Assembly (NCBI GenBank): GCA_904501735.1
Contig: CAJGBY010000009.1
Coordinates: 1 to 64,000, forward strand
DNA: 64,000 nt
Direction of reading: 5' to 3'
Origin: an uncultured Muribaculaceae bacterium
GTDB taxonomy: Bacteria > Bacteroidota > Bacteroidia > Bacteroidales > Muribaculaceae
Shown: piece by piece, positions 18,769 to 26,349 of the stretch
How the letters are laid out: every line of letters begins with the position of its first letter
How positions within the stretch are numbered: the first letter of the stretch is position 1
The notes under the pieces: generated by a model
What the model saw: the letters and a program-made list of their open reading frames with translations, nothing else
Databases searched by the model: none
Told to the model about the DNA's origin: nothing
Program-made: the position numbers and the translations under genes

Positions 18769-19581
18769 TCAAGTAGTAGGGATTGATATCCAATAGAGTG
18801 GAATAAGGTCGGGATATTCGGCTGTGTGACTCCATTTCTTAGGCGCGATAACTATTTTATCGGGATTAGGATTGAGCCATGCTGCCCACCAACTTTCAAG
18901 CGTATTAGCAATAATGTTGTGCTTTGCGTGATTAAACAGTTGGATTATCGAGAAATGTGTGTTGGCTGCTGCTACAATGCAGATGTATTCTTTTTCGTCG
19001 AGCAACAGATTTTCTTTCACCCACTTTTCGTCGTCAGTAATAATCACAAAGAATGGTTTGTCGATATATGTGCGTATGTGAGCTATTGCCCAGTTATAGT
19101 AGTCCTTGGTGCAAGTGTTCTGCTTGCTTGTGGGACGATACACATGAATAGACACCGATTCGGCTTCGTCTTCAAGCATTTTTATCACTTTTTGAGTGCC
19201 ACCAGTGAGTCGTTTAGGCGAAACGGTGAACGCTTGCTCTACTTCTCGAGCTATGCCATCGAAATAGCGATAAGAAAGCCACGCCCCGTCAAAATAGGTG
19301 TCGGTGCGCTCCATCAAGTCGGCCTTGTAAGAGTTATCCTGCTCCTTATAGTCGGTTCCTGTGCATTTCACGCCCGAAAGTGTGCCCAATATAGACTTGT
19401 GTACACTGCTCACTTCTTTTCGTGTTGCAACGGTCTTGAATGGCAGTCCTGGGTACATCCTTCCTATCCAATCGCTCGGTGCATCGATGAGCGCATCGGG
19501 CTGGTTCTTGCGTAGTCGCATATAGAAGGCATATTGAAACATTTGTTCGCCTACACTACCTGATAATTTAACTATATTCAT
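18769..19581 (-). CDS. Divergent alpha-1,2-fucosyltransferase-like protein (GT11)
   Basis: A 270-residue protein with the GT11 layout: N-terminal KLSGSVGEQMFQYAFYMRLRK (usual form GGLGNQMFQYA), a middle VSIHVYRPTSKQ where the family normally has HxRRGDY, CTKDYYNWAI, FFVIITDDEKWVKENL, and NTLESWWAAWLN (usual NSSFSWWAAWL). The fold is therefore clear, but the donor-binding Arg-Arg-Gly-Asp motif and the Asn of GNQ are changed, so fucosyl transfer should not be assumed. It is the last gene of a unit with a methyltransferase-like protein (39-base gap) and a YfhO protein, all pointing to cell-envelope glycan work. Confidence 0.75.
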   Translation of the reverse strand: MNIVKLSGSVGEQMFQYAFYMRLRKNQPDALIDAPSDWIGRMYPGLPFKTVATRKEVSSVHKSILGTLSGVKCTGTDYKEQDNSYKADLMERTDTYFDGAWLSYRYFDGIAREVEQAFTVSPKRLTGGTQKVIKMLEDEAESVSIHVYRPTSKQNTCTKDYYNWAIAHIRTYIDKPFFVIITDDEKWVKENLLLDEKEYICIVAAANTHFSIIQLFNHAKHNIIANTLESWWAAWLNPNPDKIVIAPKKWSHTAEYPDLIPLYWISIPTT

Positions 19582-19620
19582 AAGGATAACAATCGTGATG
19601 AGATTAATAAAATGAGTTTT

Positions 19621-20343
19621 TTAGAACCACAATGAGAAATTCTGATGTGGCAACTTAGGTGTAGCCACTATTATAGCCGTTTTGTTGTTGGTGAAGGTCA
19701 TTCCTGTGGGCGCTGCATCGCGCAATGCCTCCCACAACGCATATAGCGACGACTTACGCGATAGGTTGCGAATGATGATTACGCCATGCGCATTTCTCAC
19801 TCGATAGAGATAAGAAAGTATGGCATTGTATTCGTCGGGATTTATGTCGTTCACAAGCACAAACGGAGAAGTCTTACCAGTGGTTGTTTCGCCATAGGCT
19901 GCTACACTATCCTTGAAAGTGGGATATATGCTTAATGGATTGCCATAGTGGGACAAGATGTCGTGAGTGATAGGAAACTCGTTCACATCGGGCTTGCACA
20001 AGTACAACGCAGTGCGACTATTAACCGCAAGCATCGATACACTCGACACACCATAGTTGGTACCCACCTGCAAAATGGCTTCGGGATTGAAATAGTTCAC
20101 AATACGAAAGAGCATCTTCGCACTTTTCTTTGAGATAATGCGAGGACGATGCAACAATGTGCTCGATTGCTCCTTGGCTTGCTTGCGCAACTGCATGATA
20201 TCGTCGTAGGCATAATAGGGCAAGCGTTCGCGAAGCACATTCAGCACAAATTTGAATGCGAAAGGCGAATGTATGCCATGCCCCTTGCTACGATGATAAC
20301 GACGCAGAGCCGTAATGTATTGTTTAATCTTTTTTAGTTTCAA
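19621..20343 (-). CDS. Class I SAM-methyltransferase-like protein
   Basis: A 240-residue Rossmann-like protein. GHGIHSPFAFKFV near residue 21 is a conserved mark of a Bacteroidetes family annotated as SAM-dependent methyltransferase. The glycine motif is AILQVGTNYGVSSVSMLAVN near 90, and FVLVNDINPDEYNAILSYL replaces the usual acidic motif. Whether it still binds SAM is uncertain. It starts with TTG, overlapping the TGA stop of the YfhO gene (TTGA); no ATG exists before the conserved GHGIHSPF, so the TTG start is favoured and translational coupling is likely. Confidence 0.7.
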   Translation of the reverse strand: MKLKKIKQYITALRRYHRSKGHGIHSPFAFKFVLNVLRERLPYYAYDDIMQLRKQAKEQSSTLLHRPRIISKKSAKMLFRIVNYFNPEAILQVGTNYGVSSVSMLAVNSRTALYLCKPDVNEFPITHDILSHYGNPLSIYPTFKDSVAAYGETTTGKTSPFVLVNDINPDEYNAILSYLYRVRNAHGVIIIRNLSRKSSLYALWEALRDAAPTGMTFTNNKTAIIVATPKLPHQNFSLWF

Positions 20344-22832
20344 TCCTTCTTAAGATCTTTGCGTTTACGCCACAATGCTACGCCGATGCTTGCCACGATA
20401 GCTATGTAAATGATGCTTATAGCAGCATAGGCTACGCGGTCGGCTGTAATCACTGCGTCGGGTTCAAATTTAAAGTTAATTGTATGTTCGCCAGCAGGCA
20501 CTTTCAATGCACGAAGCACATAGTTCACGCGAGCTATCTCGGCTGGTTGTCCGTCGATAGTAGCCTTCCAACCCCAAGGGAAATATACTTCAGAGAACAC
20601 TGCCACGCCGCCGTTTTGTGTTACAGCTTGATAGTTGAGCTCATTAGGTGCATAAGTGGTTTCGTATATTGTATCGCCTTCGGCTATTGGTGCAAAGCTA
20701 TCGCCAAGCATTTCTTTGAATTTCACATCGGCCACAGCTGTTGAATCGGCATTGATAGTAGATAGATAGGCCATTTCTTCTCTTGGAGTAGCCACAAAGT
20801 CAACCTTTTCAACCCACCAAGCATTGCCCAAAGCGTCGGGATTCACTTGTGCCTCATTGTCGTTGATGATGAAGTACTTTGCATTTAGCATATTTAGCAC
20901 TTCCATATTGCCCTTATTGATTTGGTGGTCGATAAGGTCTTGGTAACGAGTAAGCTTGGCTGCGTGATAACCACCAATCATCTTGTGATAGTAGGATGGA
21001 GTGGCTTCGCCAAATTTATTAAAGTCGACTACGCGATAGTTCAGCGTAGTGTCTTGTAGAATCTGCTTGTCGACAGGTCGAGCAGCGATTTGTTCGGTTT
21101 GTGGCATTGGCGATGTGAACGATGTAGTGCTGATGTAGCGTTTGTTCACCGAGAACATATCCACAAGTATAACCACAGTTATCACCACGCCACTTGCAGT
21201 AGCATTGAGTTTCTTAGCAAAGAATAGCAATAGCGCGCCAAATCCGAATATCACAAATATAAGACTACGCAATGCATCGGCGCTCACCATTTCGAGGCGA
21301 ACGGTCTTGATGGCTTCAAATAGTCGTGGAACTTGTAATGCTACTCCACTTGCGATGTATTGGTCGCGTTCTTGTTGAGAGAAGCCATCAAACATGCCTG
21401 GAGCAATGTAAATGAGCAAACATGCCAATGCTGTGAATGCAAACGAGCCGATAATGGCTTTCTTGTATTTCTTAGCAAAATTTTCTTCGGTGAAGATCTG
21501 ATTGAGTGCAAGGGCTGCAAGTAGCGGAATGGTGAATTCAAGCACTACGAAGGCACTCGCCACAGTACGGAATTTATTGTAAAGTGGGAAGTGGTCGATC
21601 ATCATGTCGGTGAACCACATCGCATTGTGTCCCCACCCCATTAGCAACGATAATAGTGTGGCTACGAGCAACGCCCACTTCACTGCACCTTTCACTGTAA
21701 CACAGCCAAGCAAGAACAAGGCAAACACTACTACACCCACATACACTGGGCCATTAGTCATAGGTTGGTCGCCAAAATATTGTGGGAATTGTGATAGATA
21801 TTGATATTCTTCGCCCGAAATCTTTCCACTATTTAGAAGGTCTTGTGCTGTCTTGGTTTCGGCAAGCGACATCAACTTGTTTTGTCCTCTTTCTGGTCGG
21901 ATAGTGGCTCCACCCTTCACATTAGGCACGATGAGACTGGCTGTTTCGTCGATACCATAACTCCATGCTGTGATATAGCTCTTATCCAAACCCTTTGGTG
22001 CATTTACATCGTCATTTGTTGTGATTTCAGAGTGTCCACCACGCATTGTTTCTTTGCTATATTCGTAGGTGCTATAAAGATTTGGAGCATTGGCTGCTAC
22101 GGCAAGAATGGCTGCTACAGCAAGCACACCTGTGCCGATTCCCCAGTCTTTCACAGTCTTTTCCTTGATAGCCTTCACCAAGTAACCTATTGCCATAGCG
22201 ACGATAAGGAACGCGAAGTAATAGGTCATCTGGAAGTGGTTAGAAGCGAGTTGCATAGTTGCAGCAAGGGCAGCTACTATACCCCCAAGTGCATATTTCT
22301 TGCGATAACACCACACGATACCTGCTATTGTTGGTGGCACATAGGTGAGTGTCGCAAATTTCCAAATGTGTCCTGCGCCGATAATGATGAAGAAATAGGT
22401 TGAAAAGGCATAGGCAATAGCTCCAAATAGTGCTACATACCATCGTGCCTTGAATGCAAGCATAAGTATGAAGAAACCTATCATCATCATAAAGATAAGA
22501 TTGGCTGGTGCTGGCAATCCTAATCCATACACCTTTCCTATCCAACTCACAAGTTTGGTACTCTCATAAGAAGGCGAGATTTGGAATGTTGGCATACCCG
22601 AGAATAGCGAATTGGTCCAACGGGTTACCTCACCTGTGGCTTCGGTAAAAGCTTTAGCTTCTTGACCATTTGCTATACCTTGTGTTGAGTCGTGTTGTTG
22701 CAACACATTGCCATTTATAGCATCGGGATAGAAATATACGAGCGAAATCACTGCCATCACTACAATAGCAACGATTGCGCCTATAAGATTTTTATTCTTC
22801 AAGAGATTGGTTTGTTTCTTTTCTTGATTCAT
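20340..22832 (-). CDS. YfhO family membrane protein
   Basis: An 830-residue integral membrane protein. A first membrane helix (residues ~16-34) is followed by a periplasmic loop and about ten more helices up to ~560, then a ~200-residue soluble domain (YSPYYHK-like region YRVVDFNKFGEATPSYYHKMIGGYHAAKL, then EVYFPWGWKATIDGQPAEIARVNYVLRALKVPAGEHTINFKFEP) and one last helix. This is the YfhO pattern, a GT-C-like family linked to lipid-linked sugar transfer on envelope polymers in Firmicutes. Substrate here is unknown. It is the first gene of a unit with the methyltransferase-like and GT11-like genes. Confidence 0.88.
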   Translation of the reverse strand: MNQEKKQTNLLKNKNLIGAIVAIVVMAVISLVYFYPDAINGNVLQQHDSTQGIANGQEAKAFTEATGEVTRWTNSLFSGMPTFQISPSYESTKLVSWIGKVYGLGLPAPANLIFMMMIGFFILMLAFKARWYVALFGAIAYAFSTYFFIIIGAGHIWKFATLTYVPPTIAGIVWCYRKKYALGGIVAALAATMQLASNHFQMTYYFAFLIVAMAIGYLVKAIKEKTVKDWGIGTGVLAVAAILAVAANAPNLYSTYEYSKETMRGGHSEITTNDDVNAPKGLDKSYITAWSYGIDETASLIVPNVKGGATIRPERGQNKLMSLAETKTAQDLLNSGKISGEEYQYLSQFPQYFGDQPMTNGPVYVGVVVFALFLLGCVTVKGAVKWALLVATLLSLLMGWGHNAMWFTDMMIDHFPLYNKFRTVASAFVVLEFTIPLLAALALNQIFTEENFAKKYKKAIIGSFAFTALACLLIYIAPGMFDGFSQQERDQYIASGVALQVPRLFEAIKTVRLEMVSADALRSLIFVIFGFGALLLFFAKKLNATASGVVITVVILVDMFSVNKRYISTTSFTSPMPQTEQIAARPVDKQILQDTTLNYRVVDFNKFGEATPSYYHKMIGGYHAAKLTRYQDLIDHQINKGNMEVLNMLNAKYFIINDNEAQVNPDALGNAWWVEKVDFVATPREEMAYLSTINADSTAVADVKFKEMLGDSFAPIAEGDTIYETTYAPNELNYQAVTQNGGVAVFSEVYFPWGWKATIDGQPAEIARVNYVLRALKVPAGEHTINFKFEPDAVITADRVAYAAISIIYIAIVASIGVALWRKRKDLKKD

Positions 22833-22885
22833 AGTTTTTTAAATTTTATTTGAGCTGTAAAGTTACAAAAAACATTTATTTTTTA

Positions 22886-22893
22886 TAGCTTTG
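22886..22893 (+). promoter_or_regulatory. -7 element of the xerD promoter
   Basis: TAGCTTTG matches TAnnTTTG, 11 bases before the xerD ATG. This implies a very short leader. No good -33 element was seen. Confidence 0.4.
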
Positions 22894-22904
22894 CAAGGTA
22901 TAAG

Positions 22905-23813
22905 ATGAGAAATATTCATAGCATAACTGATGTGATAGGCAGGTTCTTGATGTATCTGCGCTTGGAAAAGGGGCTTTCGGTTAACACAACCGATGGCTAC
23001 CGTCACGATGTGGAGAAATTTGTGAGCTACTTGCAAGACAAACCTATCCAGGAGGTAGAGGAAGACGATCTGCACAACTTTGTGTGCATTCTTCGCGACC
23101 TCGGCATGGCTCCTGCTTCGCAAGCACGCATCGTATCGGGGCTGAAGATGTTTTTCAAATACCTTAAAATGGAAGGTTACATCGACAAAAATCCTACTCT
23201 GCTACTCGAAACTCCACGCTTGGGGCGACATTTACCTACTGTGCTGACAGTAAGCGAGATTGACGCTATGATTGACGCTATTGACATGAGCAAAGCCGAG
23301 GGGCAACGCAATCGTGCCATCATTGAGACGCTTTATGGATGTGGACTTCGTGTGAGCGAACTTGTCGATCTTCGCATCAGCAACATCTATGCCAACGAGG
23401 GCTATGTGATAGTGATAGGTAAGGGTGATAAACAGCGACTTGTGCCTATCTCACAAGTCGCTCTCGATGAAATAGACAAATATATGAGAGATTCTCGTGC
23501 CAGCGTGCCTGTGAAACGCGGTTGCGAAGACATCTTATTCCTCAATAGGCGTGGCAATAAGCTCACGCGAGTGATGATATACTACATCATCAGGGACTTG
23601 TGCGAGGCTGCGGGAATCAAGAAAACAGTGAGCCCTCACACATTGCGACACTCATTTGCAACCCACCTGCTTGAAGGTGGAGCCAATCTGCGTGCCATCC
23701 AACAAATGCTCGGACATGAGAGCATTACCACAACCGAAATTTATGTTCACATCGACCGTACATTCCTGCGCGAAGAAATTTTGCACTATCACCCACGAAA
23801 CTGCAAAAAATAA
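22905..23813 (+). CDS. xerD: Site-specific tyrosine recombinase XerD
   Basis: A 302-residue recombinase of normal size. The N-terminal SAM-like domain (FLMYLRLEKGLSVNTTDGYRHDVEKFVSYL) is followed by a catalytic domain with Arg in YGCGLRVSELVDLR near residue 148, the Lys in GKGDKQRLVP near 174, HTLRHSFATHLLEGGANLRAIQQMLGH near 245-270, and the nucleophile Tyr in TTEIYVHID near 280. With XerC it resolves chromosome dimers at dif. It is divergent from the YfhO gene and has no partner genes nearby. Confidence 0.95.
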   Translation: MRNIHSITDVIGRFLMYLRLEKGLSVNTTDGYRHDVEKFVSYLQDKPIQEVEEDDLHNFVCILRDLGMAPASQARIVSGLKMFFKYLKMEGYIDKNPTLLLETPRLGRHLPTVLTVSEIDAMIDAIDMSKAEGQRNRAIIETLYGCGLRVSELVDLRISNIYANEGYVIVIGKGDKQRLVPISQVALDEIDKYMRDSRASVPVKRGCEDILFLNRRGNKLTRVMIYYIIRDLCEAAGIKKTVSPHTLRHSFATHLLEGGANLRAIQQMLGHESITTTEIYVHIDRTFLREEILHYHPRNCKK

Positions 23814-23824
23814 GAAAAAATGCG

Positions 23825-23832
23825 TATATTTG
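23825..23832 (+). promoter_or_regulatory. -7 element before the glycerophosphodiesterase gene
   Basis: TATATTTG matches TAnnTTTG, 40 bases before the ATG. It begins just after the xerD stop, so the gene need not depend on xerD transcription. Confidence 0.45.
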
Positions 23833-23872
23833 TACTACTATAAAACTCTATAACTATTAATTCGTTTTTATT

Positions 23873-24625
23873 ATGAGAATACTTGGTGTTTTGTTTTTTA
23901 TAATGGGTACTTTGTGCGCTATGGCACAAACTGAAGTGATTGCTCACCGTGGTTATTGGAAAACCGACGGCTCATCGCAAAATTCAATCCGTGCGCTCGT
24001 GAAAGCCGACTCAATAGCATGTTATGGCTCCGAATTTGATGTGTGGCTCACTGCCGACGATGTGCTTGTGGTGAATCACGATGCTGTGTTCAAGGGTGTT
24101 GAAATCGAAACCTCTCAATCAAAGGACGCACGCGCTATCTTGTTGTCAAATGGCGAAAACCTACCTTCATTGAAGCAATATCTTCAAGCTGGTAAGGACT
24201 GCACCACTCGACTTGTATTTGAACTAAAGCCTCACAAGAATCGTTTACAAGAAGCTAAGGCTGTTATCGATGGCATCATGATGGTGGATCGCATGGGACT
24301 CAACGACCGAGTAGAATACATCACTTTCTCAGCCGATGCTCTTGAAGAATTTATCAAATATGCTCCTAAGGGCACTCCTGTGTATTACCTTAACGGCGAA
24401 AAAACTCCTCAAGAATTGCACAAACTTGGTGCAGCTGGTATGGACTACAATATTCGCGTATTCAAGAAACACCCTGAATGGATCAAAGAATGCCACGACT
24501 TGGGTATGAAAGTGAATGTGTGGACGGTGAACAAAGAAGAGGATATGAAGTGGTGTATCGAGCAAGGTGTTGACTTTATTACCACCAACGAACCTGAACT
24601 ACTGCAAAAGTTGCTTAAAAAATAA
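23873..24625 (+). CDS. Secreted glycerophosphodiester phosphodiesterase
   Basis: A 250-residue exported enzyme with a signal peptide ending TLCAMA then QTEVI. It is a TIM barrel of the GDPD family: AHRGYW near residue 24, EFDVWLTADDVLVVNHDAVF near 60-80, VFELKPH near 120, and VWTVNKEEDMKWCIEQGVDFITTNEPELL near the C-terminus. The usual PENT after HRG is replaced by SSQNS, giving Gln where many members have the metal-ligand Glu; this looks like a subfamily trait but makes the exact substrate uncertain. Expected activity is release of glycerol phosphate from glycerophosphodiesters in the periplasm. Confidence 0.88.
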   Translation: MRILGVLFFIMGTLCAMAQTEVIAHRGYWKTDGSSQNSIRALVKADSIACYGSEFDVWLTADDVLVVNHDAVFKGVEIETSQSKDARAILLSNGENLPSLKQYLQAGKDCTTRLVFELKPHKNRLQEAKAVIDGIMMVDRMGLNDRVEYITFSADALEEFIKYAPKGTPVYYLNGEKTPQELHKLGAAGMDYNIRVFKKHPEWIKECHDLGMKVNVWTVNKEEDMKWCIEQGVDFITTNEPELLQKLLKK

Positions 24626-24688
24626 TCGCAAAATCTAACATTTATCTTTTTTAAATGTTGTGTGTAATAAACATGCCCAGATAGGTCA

Positions 24689-24696
24689 TAACTTTG
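24689..24696 (+). promoter_or_regulatory. -7 element of the bcp-recA unit
   Basis: TAACTTTG, 68 bases before the bcp ATG. No clear -33 element at 19-21 bases. No LexA-like palindrome was recognised beside it. Confidence 0.4.
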
Positions 24697-24764
24697 CACA
24701 CAAATAAAGGAATCTCCTTTAATGCGCCAAGTGAGAGAACTGGGCCTTCAAAATTTACACAATT

Positions 24765-25217
24765 ATGAAAAAAGGAGACAAAATTCCCGAAATCTTGGGT
24801 ACCGATGCTTACGGTAAAGAATGGAGTGCAAAGGATTTTGCAGGAACTAAATTAGTGCTGTACTTTTACCCCAAAGATGGCACACCATTATGCACGAAAG
24901 AAGCATGCTCCCTTGCGACAGGGTACGACAAGCTACTCAAAGCTGGTTATAAAGTACTGGGAGTCAGTACAGATACACCCGAATCGCATAGGCAATTTGC
25001 CGAGGAACTTTCACTACCGTTTCCACTGATTAGCGACAAGGACTTAACGCTATCTAAAATGTTCGGTGTCTGGAAGTTACAAAAATTCTCAGCAGGAGAA
25101 TATATGGGCACTAACCGCACCACCTTCCTCATCAACGAAGTAGGTGTAATTGAGGACATTATCAGTGATGTGAATGCTAAAGATAGTGCAAACCAAATAT
25201 TGAATTTAAACAAATAA
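24765..25217 (+). CDS. bcp: Thioredoxin-dependent thiol peroxidase (Bcp/PrxQ)
   Basis: A 150-residue peroxiredoxin of normal length. The active site is YFYPKDGTPLCTKEACSL: the peroxidatic Cys43 and a resolving Cys48 five residues later are both present, but the usual Gly before the first Cys (TPGCT) is Leu. NRTTFLINEVGVIEDI near 120 is the conserved C-terminal strand pair. It reduces hydrogen peroxide and organic peroxides at the expense of thioredoxin. recA follows after 14 bases, so an oxidative-stress enzyme and the recombinase appear to share a transcript. Confidence 0.93.
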   Translation: MKKGDKIPEILGTDAYGKEWSAKDFAGTKLVLYFYPKDGTPLCTKEACSLATGYDKLLKAGYKVLGVSTDTPESHRQFAEELSLPFPLISDKDLTLSKMFGVWKLQKFSAGEYMGTNRTTFLINEVGVIEDIISDVNAKDSANQILNLNK

Positions 25218-25231
25218 TAAAATATAGAAAG

Positions 25232-26275
25232 ATGGAAGAACTTGAACAGAAAGCAAAAGCACCGGAAAGAGTTCCGGTATCGGCTGAAAAGCTTAAAGCA
25301 TTGCAAATAGCAATGGATAAGATTGATAAGACCTATGGTCGTGGCTCAATCATGAAAATGGGCGACGAAAGTGTGGAAGATGTGGAAGTGATTCCTACAG
25401 GCTCTATTGCTCTCGACTATGCTCTTGGTGTGGGCGGTTATCCACGAGGCCGTATCGTTGAAATATATGGTCCAGAATCGTCGGGTAAGACAACTCTTGC
25501 TATCCATGCTATCGCTGAAGCACAAAAGCAAGGTGGTATCGCAGCAATTATCGACGCTGAACACGCCTTCGACCGTTTCTATGCCGAAAAACTTGGCGTA
25601 GATGTTAACAACTTGTGGATTTCACAACCTGATAATGGCGAACAAGCTCTTGAAATTGCCGACCAGCTTATTCGCTCATCGGCTATCGATATTATCGTTA
25701 TCGACTCGGTAGCAGCTCTTACTCCTAAGGCTGAAATCGAAGGCGAAATGGGCGACAGCAAAATGGGTCTTCAAGCTCGACTTATGTCGCAAGCTCTTCG
25801 CAAGCTCACAGCAACTATCTCAAAAACTAATACTACATGTATTTTCATCAATCAGTTGCGCGACAAGCTTGGCGTGATGTTTGGCTCACCTGAAACTACT
25901 ACTGGTGGTAACGCATTGAAGTTCTATTCATCGGTGCGCATCGACATTCGTCGCATCGGTCAAATCAAGGACGGTGAAGAAGTGCTTGGTAACCAAACTC
26001 GCGTGAAAGTGGTGAAGAACAAGGTTGCGCCTCCATTCCGTAAGGCTGAATTTGAAATCCTATTCGGTCAAGGAATCTCTAAGATTGGCGAACTTGTGGA
26101 CCTTGGTGTTCAATATGGTATCGTGAGAAAGAGTGGAGCATGGTTCTCTTATGAAGAATCAAAAATCGGTCAAGGACGCGAAGCTGCAAAGCGCACACTT
26201 GCCGACAATCCAGAACTTGCCGAAGAAATCGAAGCAAAGATCTTCGCTGCAATGCGCGAAAGCAACGATAAGTAA
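25232..26275 (+). CDS. recA: Recombinase RecA
   Basis: A 347-residue RecA of normal length. Walker A is GPESSGKTT near residue 80, Walker B IDIIVIDSVAAL near 152, loop L1 EGEMGDSKMGLQARLMSQALRKL near 170, and loop L2 region INQLRDKLGVMFGSPETTTGGNALKFYSS near 208. The C-terminus ends in an acidic stretch. It drives strand exchange and the SOS response. It lies 14 bases after bcp and before a strong terminator. Confidence 0.98.
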   Translation: MEELEQKAKAPERVPVSAEKLKALQIAMDKIDKTYGRGSIMKMGDESVEDVEVIPTGSIALDYALGVGGYPRGRIVEIYGPESSGKTTLAIHAIAEAQKQGGIAAIIDAEHAFDRFYAEKLGVDVNNLWISQPDNGEQALEIADQLIRSSAIDIIVIDSVAALTPKAEIEGEMGDSKMGLQARLMSQALRKLTATISKTNTTCIFINQLRDKLGVMFGSPETTTGGNALKFYSSVRIDIRRIGQIKDGEEVLGNQTRVKVVKNKVAPPFRKAEFEILFGQGISKIGELVDLGVQYGIVRKSGAWFSYEESKIGQGREAAKRTLADNPELAEEIEAKIFAAMRESNDK

Positions 26276-26301
26276 AGCGAAAAGTAAAACCAGAAAAAGC
26301 A

Positions 26302-26341
26302 AACAGGTTGAGAGGAATTTTCCACTCAACCTGTTCTTTTA
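26302..26341 (+). terminator. recA terminator
   Basis: An 11-bp stem (AACAGGTTGAG with CTCAACCTGTT) followed by CTTTTATTTT. The minus-strand side is also T-rich, so it may serve the converging WG-repeat gene. Confidence 0.85.
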
Positions 26342-26349
26342 TTTTAATA

